Source of the DNA: Jhaorihella thermophila | Lineage (GTDB): Bacteria > Pseudomonadota > Alphaproteobacteria > Rhodobacterales > Rhodobacteraceae | NCBI RefSeq assembly: GCF_900108275.1 | Contig: NZ_FNVD01000001.1 | Location: 613,391 to 677,390 of the forward strand | Direction of reading: 5' to 3' | DNA: 64,000 bases | Shown here: positions 1 to 8,208 of the stretch, one piece after another | How positions within the stretch are numbered: the first letter of the stretch is position 1 | Layout of the letters: each line of letters begins with the position of its first letter | Notes under the pieces: model-generated | Seen by the model: only the letters and a program-made list of their open reading frames with translations | Told to the model about the DNA's origin: nothing | Databases searched by the model: none | Position numbers and translations under genes: made by a program

Positions 1-1264
1 GCTCCTCCATCACCGCGGCGATGGACCCACGATGCCGGCGCATGGTGTTGTCGATCAGCATGCGCTCGAAGGCCTCGACATATTCCTTGAGCGGCTTGCC
101 CTCGGTCGTCATCACCGGCTGCATCTGATCGTTGTCGGTCATCAGCAGCGACGCGATCGTGCCCGATCCGCGCCGCGCCTGAAGCACCGCGCGTTCGGCG
201 ATGTTGATGAGCTGGCGCACATTGCCCGGCCAGGGCGCCTGCAACAGCTGCGCGGCCTCCTGCGCGCTGACCTTGGGCGCCTCGCAGCCGTATTCCTCGG
301 CGAACTGCTCGGCAAAGCGGGTGAACAGTTGCAGGATGTCCTCGCCCCGCTGGCGCAGCGGCGGCACCGTGATCCGCAGCGAGGCCAGACGATAGAACAG
401 GTCCGGCCGCAGCATGTCCTCGCTGGTCTTGCCGGCCTCCTGCAGGTTGGAGATGGCGATGATCCGGGTTTCCGGCGGCGTGCCCTGTTCGTTGATCGCA
501 TGCAGCAGCCGGTTCTGCACCATTTCCGACAGCGTTTCGACATCCTCCAGCACCAGCGTGCCGCCGCGGGCCTCTTCGATCGCGGGCAGTTGCGAATCCT
601 CGGGCAGCATCGGGCCCAGCAGACGCTTGGCCAGCGCGTCCTCTTCGAAGGCCGAGCAGCTGATCAGGACGAATTTCCGGCCCGCGCGGCTGCCGGCGGC
701 ATGCAGGGCATGGGCGACCAGGGTCTTGCCGGTCCCGGTCTCGCCGTCGATCAGGACGTGACCGTCCGCCTGCGCCAGATCCAGGATGTCCTCGCGCAGC
801 CGCTCCATCACCGGACTTGCGCCGATCAGCTTGTTCATGATCTGCGTGCCGCCGCTGAGTTCCTTGCGCAGGGCGCGATTGTCCAGCACCAGCCGGCGCT
901 GGTTGGTGGCGCGCTTGGCCAGTTCCGACATGCGGTCGGGGTTGAACGGCTTTTCCAGAAAGTCGAAGGCGCCGACCCGCATCGCCTCGACCGCCATCGG
1001 CACGTCGCCATGACCGGTGATCATGATGACCGGCAGGGCGCTGTCGGTGCCCATGAGCTTCTTGAGGAACTGCATCCCGTCCATGCCCGGCATCTTGATG
1101 TCGGTGATGACGATGCCGGGATAGTCCGGACCGATCACCTTGAGCGCCTCTTCGGCGCTGGCAAAGGCCTCGGTGTCATAGCCCGACAGCGCCAACCACT
1201 GGCTGATCGACTGCCGCATGTCCCGTTCGTCGTCCACAATCGCGATCTTCATCGCCTGAGCCAT
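1..1264 (-). CDS. dctD: DctD-like response regulator with degenerate sigma-54 AAA+ domain (3' end beyond window)
   Basis: Response regulator paired with the DctB kinase encoded just upstream; the family controls C4-dicarboxylate uptake. The window holds 421 codons and the C-terminal HTH lies past the left edge. An N-terminal receiver domain (about 1-120) has phosphoacceptor Asp55 in VITDIKMPG and Lys105 in FLEKPF. A central AAA+ domain has Walker A GETGTGKT (174-181) and a Walker B-like GGTLVLED (234-241). The GAFTGA loop that contacts sigma-54 in this family is absent: where it should lie the sequence reads LLGPMLPEDSQLPAIEEARG, about five residues shorter than NtrC. Walker B also lacks the usual DE pair. 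The start is the first Met of the frame, 24 bp after the dctB stop. Family assignment is strong; true sigma-54 dependence is doubtful. Confidence 0.9.
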   Translation of the reverse strand, partial: MAQAMKIAIVDDERDMRQSISQWLALSGYDTEAFASAEEALKVIGPDYPGIVITDIKMPGMDGMQFLKKLMGTDSALPVIMITGHGDVPMAVEAMRVGAFDFLEKPFNPDRMSELAKRATNQRRLVLDNRALRKELSGGTQIMNKLIGASPVMERLREDILDLAQADGHVLIDGETGTGKTLVAHALHAAGSRAGRKFVLISCSAFEEDALAKRLLGPMLPEDSQLPAIEEARGGTLVLEDVETLSEMVQNRLLHAINEQGTPPETRIIAISNLQEAGKTSEDMLRPDLFYRLASLRITVPPLRQRGEDILQLFTRFAEQFAEEYGCEAPKVSAQEAAQLLQAPWPGNVRQLINIAERAVLQARRGSGTIASLLMTDNDQMQPVMTTEGKPLKEYVEAFERMLIDNTMRRHRGSIAAVMEE

Positions 1265-1288
1265 CTTGGTCACCCTTCGCACTTTGCC

Positions 1289-3091
1289 TTATTCAGCCGC
1301 CTCGACGCCCCCTTCGAGGATCGGCAACTGCATCTCGAATACCGCGCCGCCATTCTGCCCGTTGCGCGCGGTCAGACGGCCGCCCAGATCGTTCACGATC
1401 CCCGACGAGATCGCCAGTCCCAGCCCCACGCCGTCGCCGGGCTGTTTGGTGGTGTAGAACGGCTCGAACAGCGAATCGAAATCCTCGATCCCGCCGCCGT
1501 TGTCGCGCACCGTCAGCGTCGCGGTCTCGCCCGCGGCCAGAATGATCTCGACCTCGGGATCCTCCACCGACTTGGTGGCGTCCAGCGCATTGCGCAAGAG
1601 GTTGATGATCACCTGTTCGATCCGCACCCGGTCCCCCATCACCCAGACCGGTTCGTCCGGCATGATCCGCGTGAGCCGCACCTTGCGCTGCCGCAGCTGC
1701 GGCTCCATCATCGCCAACGACGAAGCCAGCGCGTCCGACAGGTTCACCGGATGGAATTCTTCTCCGCCCTTGCGTGCATAGGACTTGAGCTGCTTGGTGA
1801 TCGCGCCCATCCGCTCGATCAGGTCGTCGATGCGTCCGAAACCGGCAAGCGCCTCCTCGGGGCGGTTGCGTTTGAGCAGCAGGCGCGCACCGGCCAGATA
1901 GGTCTTCATCGCCGCCAGCGGCTGGTTCAGTTCGTGGCTCACCGCCGCGGCCATCTCGCCCAGAGCCGCCAGTTTCGAACTTTGCGCCAGCGTCTGCTCG
2001 GCCACGGCAAGGTTTTCCTGCACGCGCTCCCGCTCGGCGATCTCGCGCTGCAGGCGCTGGTTCAGACGGCGCAGTTCCGCCGATTCCCGCTGGAACAGCA
2101 CCAGCCGGAGGGCGGTGCGCCGGCCCATCGCGTAGAATGCCAGCGCCAGCATCAGCGCAAACCCCATGATCTCGAGCGCCAGAACCCCGTTCACGCGCTC
2201 GCGCACCGACTGATAGGTGGTGAAGGAAACGATCCGCCAGCCCCGGAACGGCAGGCGGTTTTCCACCCGCATCACCGCCTCGCCCTGCACATAGGCATCG
2301 GCCGGCAGCGCGGTCCAGTCCGCGGTCGCCTTGATCGCCCGTTCGATCGCGCTGACCGGCGTCTGCCGTTTCAGCGCCTCTTCCTCGGTCAGACCGCGCC
2401 AGCGGGATTCCGTGGCCAGAATGATCGCCCCCTGACTGTCGGTCACCAGCACCGCATCGGAAATCCCCGCCCAGGCCTGTTCGAACTTCTGCAGGTCCAC
2501 CTCGACCACGATCACGCCCAGAATGCCGGACTGCGCCTCGATGCGACGGGAATAGGCGAACATGTATCCCCCCGCCTCGCGCGGAACCAGTGAAAAGATC
2601 GTGCCCTTGGAGCGGACCGCATCGACAAAGGGCGCCTCGCCTCGGTGCTGCTCGCCCAGGCGGCTGCGGTCGGTGGCGGCCACAACCCGGCCATCGGCGT
2701 CCAGCAGGATCAACGAGGCCGCGCCGATCTCCTGAACGTATGAAATCAGCCGCTGCGTGGACCGGCTGTAATCCTTGGACTGGAGCGCCGCGATCAGCGC
2801 GGGGTCGCGCGCCAGAAGCTGCGGCACGATCGAATTGCGCTGCAACTCGCTCATCAGGTTGCCACCGTAAAGCGCCAGCCGCAGTTCCGCCCGGTTCCGC
2901 GTCGCCGCCGTGAACCGGTCCGTCAGCAGACGGTTCGTCACCCAGACCGTCGCCACCGCGACCACAAGCAGCACACCCAGCGCCACCCGCACCGGCGCGC
3001 TCAGCGTCCCGGTCTCGGGCCGGTCCTTCGGCTTGGACGAAATCTCGGAGAAACCGTTCCGGGATGGCCGGGTCTGGGGGGCGTCGCTCAT
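1289..3091 (-). CDS. dctB: DctB-type C4-dicarboxylate sensor histidine kinase
   Basis: Membrane sensor kinase, 600 aa, that should phosphorylate the adjacent DctD. A first membrane segment spans about 31-52. A periplasmic double-Cache-like sensor follows (about 60-300), then a second membrane segment (about 303-322) and a coiled linker (335-372). The H box is AAVSHELNQPLAAMK with His386. The ATPase domain shows the N box NLLRNALDA (497-505), DNGGGI (530-535), FEPFYTTK (542-549) and GVGLGLA (554-560). The N-terminal cytosolic tail of 30 residues is Pro/Lys-rich. The gene starts 36 bp after the purQ stop on the same strand, so some read-through from purSQ is possible. No dctPQM transporter genes are in the window. 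Confidence 0.93.
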   Translation of the reverse strand: MSDAPQTRPSRNGFSEISSKPKDRPETGTLSAPVRVALGVLLVVAVATVWVTNRLLTDRFTAATRNRAELRLALYGGNLMSELQRNSIVPQLLARDPALIAALQSKDYSRSTQRLISYVQEIGAASLILLDADGRVVAATDRSRLGEQHRGEAPFVDAVRSKGTIFSLVPREAGGYMFAYSRRIEAQSGILGVIVVEVDLQKFEQAWAGISDAVLVTDSQGAIILATESRWRGLTEEEALKRQTPVSAIERAIKATADWTALPADAYVQGEAVMRVENRLPFRGWRIVSFTTYQSVRERVNGVLALEIMGFALMLALAFYAMGRRTALRLVLFQRESAELRRLNQRLQREIAERERVQENLAVAEQTLAQSSKLAALGEMAAAVSHELNQPLAAMKTYLAGARLLLKRNRPEEALAGFGRIDDLIERMGAITKQLKSYARKGGEEFHPVNLSDALASSLAMMEPQLRQRKVRLTRIMPDEPVWVMGDRVRIEQVIINLLRNALDATKSVEDPEVEIILAAGETATLTVRDNGGGIEDFDSLFEPFYTTKQPGDGVGLGLAISSGIVNDLGGRLTARNGQNGGAVFEMQLPILEGGVEAAE

Positions 3092-3127
3092 GCCCCCAAG
3101 CTACGCCCGTCCCGGCCCCGCCACAAG

Positions 3128-3796
3128 TCAGGCCGGCGCCAACACCCCCGCCAATGCGCGGAACAGCGCCAATCCGTCGGTGCCGCCATGGCCGGAATCC
3201 GCCGCCCGTTCGGGATGCGGCATCATCCCCAGCACGCGACGGTTGGGCGACAGGATCCCCGCGATGTCGGCGACCGATCCGTTGGGGTTTTCGGTATAGG
3301 TGAACGCGATCCGGTCTTCGGCCCGCAACCGCTCCAGCGTGGCGTCATCGGCGTAGTAGTTGCCGTCGTGATGGGCGATCGGGATCCGGATCACCTGCCC
3401 CTTTTCGTATTCGCGAGTAAAGGCGCTGTCGGTGGTTTCCACCCGCAGCCCCACGGTGCGGCAGATGTATTTCAGCCCCGCATTGCGCAGCAGAGCCCCC
3501 GGCAGGATTCCCGTCTCGGTCAGGATCTGGAACCCGTTGCAGATGCCCAGAACATAGCCACCGCGCTCGGCATGGGAAACGATCGCCTTGCAAACCGGCG
3601 ACCGCGCCGCGATCGCCCCGCAGCGCAGATAGTCGCCATAGCTGAACCCGCCGGGCACGCCGACGATGTCCACGCCCTCGGGCAGCCCGGTTTCCTTGTG
3701 CCAGACCATGGTCACGTCGAACCCGACCCGTTCGAAGGCCACGGCAAGATCGCGGTCGCAGTTGGACCCCGGAAAGACGACGACGGCGGCGCGCAT
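3128..3796 (-). CDS. purQ: Phosphoribosylformylglycinamidine synthase subunit I (glutaminase)
   Basis: Class I glutamine amidotransferase subunit of the three-part FGAM synthase (PurS/PurQ/PurL), which supplies ammonia for step four of purine synthesis. It has 222 aa, the normal length. Nucleophile Cys86 lies in [10 protein letters not shown] and the catalytic His194/Glu196 pair in MMPHPE. The N-terminus [14 protein letters not shown] is the conserved PurQ start, so I take the internal ATG at 3796 rather than the longer open frame upstream. It follows purS by 93 bp in a purC-purS-purQ order; purL is not in the window. Confidence 0.95.
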   Translation of the reverse strand: MRAAVVVFPGSNCDRDLAVAFERVGFDVTMVWHKETGLPEGVDIVGVPGGFSYGDYLRCGAIAARSPVCKAIVSHAERGGYVLGICNGFQILTETGILPGALLRNAGLKYICRTVGLRVETTDSAFTREYEKGQVIRIPIAHHDGNYYADDATLERLRAEDRIAFTYTENPNGSVADIAGILSPNRRVLGMMPHPERAADSGHGGTDGLALFRALAGVLAPA

Positions 3797-3889
3797 GACG
3801 CTTCTCCTCTTACGCTTTGCTGCCGGCCCCGACGCACGCGCCCGGCCGGCCATGATCCGTTCGGCGATCCAGGCGGCGCGCCCGGCGCA

Positions 3890-4120
3890 TCACCCCATCT
3901 CGATCGTGTAGGACTCGATCACCGTATTGGCCAGAAGCTTTTCGCACATCTCGGCCACGTCCGCCTCGGTCACGCCCTCGGCCAGGTCCAGATCGATCAC
4001 CTTGCCCTGACGCACGCCCTCGACGCCCCTGAACCCCATCGCCCCCAGCGCGTGACGGATCGCCTCGCCCTGCGGATCGAGTACCCCGTCCTTGAGCATC
4101 ACGTGAACCCGAGCCTTCAT
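3890..4120 (-). CDS. purS: Phosphoribosylformylglycinamidine synthase subunit PurS
   Basis: Small subunit (76 aa) that bridges PurQ and PurL in FGAM synthase. The N-terminus KARVHVMLKDGVLDPQG and the C-terminus TVIESYTIE are both typical, including the segment after DPQG (GEAIRHALGAMGF) that forms the dimer helix. The start is the ATG at 4120; the frame is open further upstream but without family similarity. It lies between purC and purQ on the same strand. Confidence 0.95.
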   Translation of the reverse strand: MKARVHVMLKDGVLDPQGEAIRHALGAMGFRGVEGVRQGKVIDLDLAEGVTEADVAEMCEKLLANTVIESYTIEMG

Positions 4121-4149
4121 CCTGTCTCTTCCCTCGATGGCAAAGCGGC

Positions 4150-4197
4150 CCGCTGCCGCTTCTTTCTGGTCAAAAATACCCAAATCCCGGCGCCGCC
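4150..4197 (-). repeat. Copy F of a dispersed intergenic element (TATTT plus purine tail)
   Basis: Read on the minus strand, the purC-purS spacer holds GGGTATTTTTGACCAGAAAG followed by AAGC. It closely matches the copy at 51324-51359 (GGGTATTTGGGACCAGAAAG, then AAGC). Related elements lie at 6726-6780, 19184-19250, 42848-42881 and 58137-58185. GC-rich sequence precedes TATTT, as in the other copies. Confidence 0.6.
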
Positions 4198-4212
4198 CCG
4201 CGCGGCACCGTC

Positions 4213-4968
4213 TCAGTTGATGAGCGTCGGCTTGCCATGCGGCATCTTGGGCAGAACCCCCAGACGCCGCGCGACCTCGGAATAGGCATCCGTCAGATCG
4301 CCCAGGTCGCGCCGGAACACGTCCTTGTCCAGCTTCTGACCCGTCTTGATGTCCCAAAGCCGGCAACTGTCGGGGCTGATCTCGTCGGCCACGATCAGCC
4401 GCATGAAATCGCCGTCGTAGATCCGCCCGAACTCGATCTTGAAATCCACCAGCCGGATCCCCACCGCCAGCATCACACCCGACATGAAATCGTTCACCCG
4501 CAGCGCGAGGCTCACGATGTCGTCCATGTCCTGCTGGCTGGCCCAGCCGAAGGCGGCGATGTGCTCCTCGGTCACCAGCGGATCGCCCAGGGCATCGTCC
4601 TTGTAGCAATATTCCACGATCGGGCGGGGAAGCTGCATCCCCTCCTCCAGCCCCAGCCGCTTGCAGATCGACCCGGCCGCGTAATTGCGCACGATCACCT
4701 CCAGCGGGATGATCTCGCAGGCGCGCACCAGCTGTTCGCGCATGTTCAGCCGCCGGATGAAATGGGTCGGCACGCCGATCTGGTTCAGCCCGGTCATGAA
4801 GAACTCGCTCAGCCGGTTGTTCAGCACGCCCTTGCCTTCGATGGTCGCTTTCTTCTCGGCATTGAAGGCAGTGGCGTCATCCTTGAAATACTGCACGAGC
4901 GTGCCCGGCTCGGGGCCCTCGTACAGGATCTTGGCCTTGCCTTCGTAGATTTTCTTGCGGCGCGCCAT
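4213..4968 (-). CDS. purC: Phosphoribosylaminoimidazole-succinocarboxamide synthase (SAICAR synthetase)
   Basis: Joins CAIR and aspartate with ATP to give SAICAR in purine synthesis. It has 251 aa, near the usual bacterial length. It opens with [20 protein letters not shown], the conserved nucleotide-binding start, and contains the hallmark RNYAAGS ([13 protein letters not shown]) and the DFKIEFG segment of the active site. The start is the ATG at 4968, because the open frame upstream (36 codons) shows no family similarity. It is the first gene of the purC-purS-purQ group. Confidence 0.95.
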   Translation of the reverse strand: MARRKKIYEGKAKILYEGPEPGTLVQYFKDDATAFNAEKKATIEGKGVLNNRLSEFFMTGLNQIGVPTHFIRRLNMREQLVRACEIIPLEVIVRNYAAGSICKRLGLEEGMQLPRPIVEYCYKDDALGDPLVTEEHIAAFGWASQQDMDDIVSLALRVNDFMSGVMLAVGIRLVDFKIEFGRIYDGDFMRLIVADEISPDSCRLWDIKTGQKLDKDVFRRDLGDLTDAYSEVARRLGVLPKMPHGKPTLIN

Positions 4969-5153
4969 GGTCGTCCTTTCCCGGCTTTGCGCCGGAAAAC
5001 GGCTCCCGGCGGTTGCCGCCCTCATAGTGCAACCGCGCATTTGTCGCAAGCAGGCGCGCCGAACCGGGCCTTTCACTGCTTCGGCCCTTGCGGTTCCGTT
5101 CCGGCAGGGTCATATCTGAACCGACGCAAACATTCAGCAAAGGGGCCATAGGC

Positions 5154-5477
5154 ATGACCACTTTCGACGACCGCGAAAGCGCTTTCGAAGCGAAGTTCGC
5201 CCATGACGAGGAAATGCAGTTCAAGGCGCAGGCGCGCTGCAACAAGCTGCTGGGGCTCTGGGCGGCCGAACGGATGGGGCTGAGCGGCGAAAAGGCCGAG
5301 GAATACGCCAAGACCGTGGTCATCGCCGACTTCGAAGAGCCCGGAGATGAAGACGTGATTCGCAAGGTGACGGCCGATCTCGAAGGCAAGGTGACGTCGG
5401 ACGAGATTCGCGCCAAGCGGGCCGAACTGCTGCCCATCGCCAAAGAGCAGATCATGAACGAGGCCGCCGCCGGCTGA
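5154..5477 (+). CDS. F1-ATPase inhibitor subunit zeta (DUF1476)
   Basis: Protein of 107 aa matching the DUF1476 family, which includes the zeta subunit of Paracoccus denitrificans, a natural inhibitor that blocks ATP hydrolysis by the F1 motor. Visible marks are the N-terminal inhibitory stretch TTFDDRESAFEAKFAHDEE, then QFKAQARCNKLLGLWAAE and the four-helix body ending in EQIMNEAAAG. The ATG at 5154 follows an AAGGGG-type ribosome site. It is divergent from purC and followed by two perfect hairpins. No ATP synthase genes are nearby, which is usual for this gene. Confidence 0.9.
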   Translation: MTTFDDRESAFEAKFAHDEEMQFKAQARCNKLLGLWAAERMGLSGEKAEEYAKTVVIADFEEPGDEDVIRKVTADLEGKVTSDEIRAKRAELLPIAKEQIMNEAAAG

Positions 5478-5484
5478 ACCCCGC

Positions 5485-5551
5485 CGGCTCATGAAGATCA
5501 TGAGCCGAACGCATTTGCCATTTGCGCCCCGTCCATGCCAGACGGGGCGCA
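5485..5551 (+). terminator. Two perfect hairpins between the zeta gene and bmtB
   Basis: Hairpin 1 has arms CGGCTCATG (5485-5493) and CATGAGCCG (5499-5507) with a 5-nt loop, starting 8 bp after the zeta stop codon. Hairpin 2 has arms TGCGCCCCGTC (5523-5533) and GACGGGGCGCA (5541-5551) with a 7-nt loop. Neither is followed by a T run on the plus strand. They may act as terminators or mRNA stabilisers, or belong to the bmtB leader, which begins about 70 bp further on. Confidence 0.55.
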
Positions 5552-5623
5552 GTCGTTGAACCCGGCCGGCGTGGACCGGTCACGACCCAGTCACGAACCC
5601 GGTTACGAAGTGGATCGCCTGCG

Positions 5624-6640
5624 ATGACAAACGTCTTCACCCACCTGATGGAGCGCCTCGACACCCTGCTGGCCGATGGCGCAACCGGCACCAACCTGTT
5701 TCAGATGGGCCTGCAATCGGGCGATGCGCCCGAGCTGTGGAACACCGCCGAGCCGGGAAAAATAACCGCGCATTATCAAAGCTGGGTGGACGCGGGCAGC
5801 GATCTGTTCCTGACCAACACCTTCGGCGGCAACGCGGCGCGGCTCAAGCTGCATGATGCGCAGAACCGGGTGCGCGAACTGAACCGCGTGGGTGCCGAAC
5901 TGGCCCGCGAGGTGGCCGACAAGGCCGGCCGTGAGGTGGCCGTGGCGGGCTCGGTCGGCCCCACCGGCGAGATCATGGAGCCCGTCGGCACGCTCAGCCA
6001 CGCGCTGGCGGTCGAGATGTTCCACGAACAGGCCGATGCGCTGAAGGAGGGGGGCGTGGACGTGCTGTGGCTGGAAACCATCAGCGCGCCCGAAGAGTTC
6101 CGCGCCGCGGCCGAGGCCTTTGCACTGACCGACATGTCCTGGTGCGGCACGATGAGCTTTGACACGGCGGGACGCACCATGATGGGCGTGACCTCGGCCG
6201 ATCTGGTGAATCTGGTCGAGGATCTGCCGAACCCGCCGCTGGCCTTCGGCGCCAATTGCGGCACCGGCGCGTCGGACATCCTGCGCACCGTTCTGGGCTT
6301 TGTCGCGCAGGGATCGGAGCGTCCGATCATCGCCAAGGGCAATGCCGGCATCCCCAAATATGTCGAAGGCCACATCCACTATGACGGCACGCCCGAGCTC
6401 ATGGCCGACTACGCGGTCATGGCGCGCGACGCCGGTGCGAAGATCGTCGGCGGATGCTGCGGCACCACGCCCGAGCATCTGCGCCACATGCGCGAGGCAC
6501 TGGACACCCGGCCTCGGAGCGACCGTCCGACGCTGGAACAGATCGCCGAGGCGCTGGGGCCCTTCAGTTCGGCCGGCGACGGCACCGGCGACGACGCCGC
6601 CCCCGAACGCCGCAGCCGCCGCGGCCGCCGGCGCGGGTGA
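5624..6640 (+). CDS. bmtB: Betaine/methyl donor-homocysteine S-methyltransferase (BmtB-like)
   Basis: Homocysteine S-methyltransferase domain protein of 338 aa, of the kind rhodobacters use for betaine-linked methionine synthesis. The zinc ligands are visible as Cys212 in GANCGTGASD and Cys278-Cys279 in GGCCGTTPEH. LADGATGTNLFQMG near the N-terminus is the typical barrel start. It lacks the cobalamin and activation domains of MetH. The C-terminus is a basic tail (RRSRRGRRRG). The start is the ATG at 5624 before TNVFTHLMERLDTLLADGA; the frame is open for 34 more codons upstream without similarity. The methyl donor (betaine or a corrinoid partner) cannot be read from the sequence. Confidence 0.85.
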   Translation: MTNVFTHLMERLDTLLADGATGTNLFQMGLQSGDAPELWNTAEPGKITAHYQSWVDAGSDLFLTNTFGGNAARLKLHDAQNRVRELNRVGAELAREVADKAGREVAVAGSVGPTGEIMEPVGTLSHALAVEMFHEQADALKEGGVDVLWLETISAPEEFRAAAEAFALTDMSWCGTMSFDTAGRTMMGVTSADLVNLVEDLPNPPLAFGANCGTGASDILRTVLGFVAQGSERPIIAKGNAGIPKYVEGHIHYDGTPELMADYAVMARDAGAKIVGGCCGTTPEHLRHMREALDTRPRSDRPTLEQIAEALGPFSSAGDGTGDDAAPERRSRRGRRRG

Positions 6641-6725
6641 CACAGGTCATCCCGGGGTCATCCGGGCGGGGGCGTACTTCCCGGAACCCGAGCAAACGCG
6701 CAGGCGGCGTGCCATGACGGTATTG

Positions 6726-6780
6726 GCGAGGGGCTCTGCCCCTCGCGCTCCCCGGGATATTTTCAGCAAGAGCAAGAGGC
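6726..6780 (+). repeat. Copy A of the dispersed intergenic element
   Basis: A perfect 8-bp hairpin, GCGAGGGG (6726-6733) with CCCCTCGC (6739-6746), is followed by CCCCGGGATATTTTCAGCAA and a purine tail GAGCAAGAGG. The lower part matches the copy at 58137-58185 nearly base for base. It fills most of the 160-bp gap between bmtB and the convergent enoyl-CoA hydratase gene, so it may end transcription there. Confidence 0.6.
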
Positions 6781-6801
6781 AGGTTCCCGCCCGGCGACGG
6801 G

Positions 6802-7578
6802 TCAGCGGCCTTCGAATTCGGCGGGGCGTTTTTGCAGGAATGCGATCACGCCTTCCTGAAAGTCACGGGTGCGCCCGGCCTCCGTCTGCAATTGCGCCTC
6901 GATTTCCAGTTGCTCTTCGAGGTCGTGTTCAAAGCTTCCGCGGATCGCCTTCTTGATCCGGGCAAAGGCCTCGGTCGGACCCTTGGCCAGCCACTCGGCC
7001 CGTTTGCGCCAATGCGCCTCGAACAGCTCATCGGGGACGGCCTCCCAGATCATGCCCCACTGATCCGCCTGACGCGCACTGATCCTGTCGGCAAACAGCG
7101 CCGCGCCCATGGCCTTGGCCAAACCCATCTGCCGCGGCAGGAGCCAAGTGCCGCTGGCATCCGGGATCAGCCCGATCCGGGCGAAGGCCTGAAGGAAATA
7201 GGCACTTTCGGTCGCGATAACCACATCCGCCGACAAGGCCAGATTGGCGCCTGCCCCGGCTGCGGGGCCGTTCACGGCGGAAATCGTCGGCACCGGGCAG
7301 TTGTGGATCGCGCGCAGCATCGGATTGTATTCGTCCCGCAGCGCGCGCCCCAGGTCCAGGTCGCCTTCGCTGGAGGCGTCGCCCAGATCCTGACCGGTGC
7401 AGAACGCATCCCCCGCCCCGGTCAGCACCACCGCCCGCGCGTTCCGGCCGGCCTCGCCCATCGCATGGGTGATCTCGGCCCGCATCTGGCTGGTCAGCGC
7501 GTTCATCTTTTCCGGGCGGTTCAGGGTCAGCACCGCCAGCCCGTCGGCAATCTCAAGGGTGATCGTCTGATAGTCCAT
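6802..7578 (-). CDS. Enoyl-CoA hydratase/isomerase family protein, PaaG-like
   Basis: Crotonase-fold protein of 258 aa. It shows the acyl-CoA binding and oxyanion-hole segments NRPEKMNAL, CTGQDLGD and NGPAAGAGANLALSADVV, then GLIPDASGTWLLPRQMG. CxGQDL with GLIPDxGGTWLLPR is the pattern of PaaG-type isomerases of phenylacetate degradation. Other pathway genes (paaABC, paaZ) are absent here, so a general enoyl-CoA hydratase or isomerase role is equally possible. It ends next to repeat copy A and reads away from the GTA lysis pair. Confidence 0.8.
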   Translation of the reverse strand: MDYQTITLEIADGLAVLTLNRPEKMNALTSQMRAEITHAMGEAGRNARAVVLTGAGDAFCTGQDLGDASSEGDLDLGRALRDEYNPMLRAIHNCPVPTISAVNGPAAGAGANLALSADVVIATESAYFLQAFARIGLIPDASGTWLLPRQMGLAKAMGAALFADRISARQADQWGMIWEAVPDELFEAHWRKRAEWLAKGPTEAFARIKKAIRGSFEHDLEEQLEIEAQLQTEAGRTRDFQEGVIAFLQKRPAEFEGR

Positions 7579-7647
7579 TCGGTCCTCGTGTCTGCTTTTG
7601 CAGGCACAGTGACCGAAGCCGCCGCATGAGAAAAGAGAAACCGCGCG

Positions 7648-8208
7648 TCACCCCACGGCTGCGGCCGCCCTTCGCCGCCTGCGCCATTCCTCCAGCGCCG
7701 GGTTGGGGTCGGAGTCGCCGCCCGCAAGATCGGCCGCTTCGTCGCGCAGCCGTTCGATTTCGGCGAGGTTGTGCAGAACCGCCGGCGCGCGGGCCATGGT
7801 CGCGGCCAGATCCCGCTGGAAATCCTGCGCCTTGGCCTGATGCCGGGCCCCGAAATAGAAGGACACCACCACGCCCAGCAGCCACCAGAGCGGTTCGGGC
7901 ACCACCGCCAGCCCCTGCATCCGCGCCGCGAACCAAAGCGGATCGACCATCGCCGCCACGAACAGCCCCAGCGCCCCCAGCGCCAGCGCCGGGCGCGGCA
8001 GGCGGTTGAGCCCATCCATGAAACGATCGAACCGGCCGCGCGGAGGCTGACCGAATTCGGCAGCGAACTGCGCCATTGCCGTGGCGCGCAGTTCTGCCGC
8101 CCGCCGCCCCCGCGCCTCGGCGTTTTCGATGAAAACTTCGGCGGTTTCCCGCACCACGTTGCGACCGCCGCCGAACAACGCCCCCCAGAGATCCGCGATC
8201 AGCCCCAT
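7648..8208 (-). CDS. Holin of gene-transfer-agent release type (3TM holin family)
   Basis: Protein of 186 aa matching the rhodobacterial GTA holin family. It has a charged N-terminal helix (15-60), then hydrophobic spans at about 70-90, 93-106 and 107-122 (LGVVVSFYFGARHQ), and a charged C-terminal tail rich in Arg and Ala. It overlaps the endolysin gene upstream by 10 bp, so the two are translated together. The established role of this pair in Rhodobacter capsulatus is to lyse GTA-producing cells; the structural GTA cluster lies elsewhere and is not in the window. The function here is inferred from family and pairing. Confidence 0.82.
   Translation of the reverse strand: MGLIADLWGALFGGGRNVVRETAEVFIENAEARGRRAAELRATAMAQFAAEFGQPPRGRFDRFMDGLNRLPRPALALGALGLFVAAMVDPLWFAARMQGLAVVPEPLWWLLGVVVSFYFGARHQAKAQDFQRDLAATMARAPAVLHNLAEIERLRDEAADLAGGDSDPNPALEEWRRRRRAAAAVG

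Noticed and set aside
32..2593. 853-codon open frame antisense to dctD and dctB
   Set aside because: Its protein is low-complexity (His/Arg/Gln/Pro rich) and mirrors the high-GC codon pattern of the real genes on the other strand.
5485..5623. SAM or SAH riboswitch upstream of bmtB
   Set aside because: The hairpins are present but I cannot find the conserved core of any known class.
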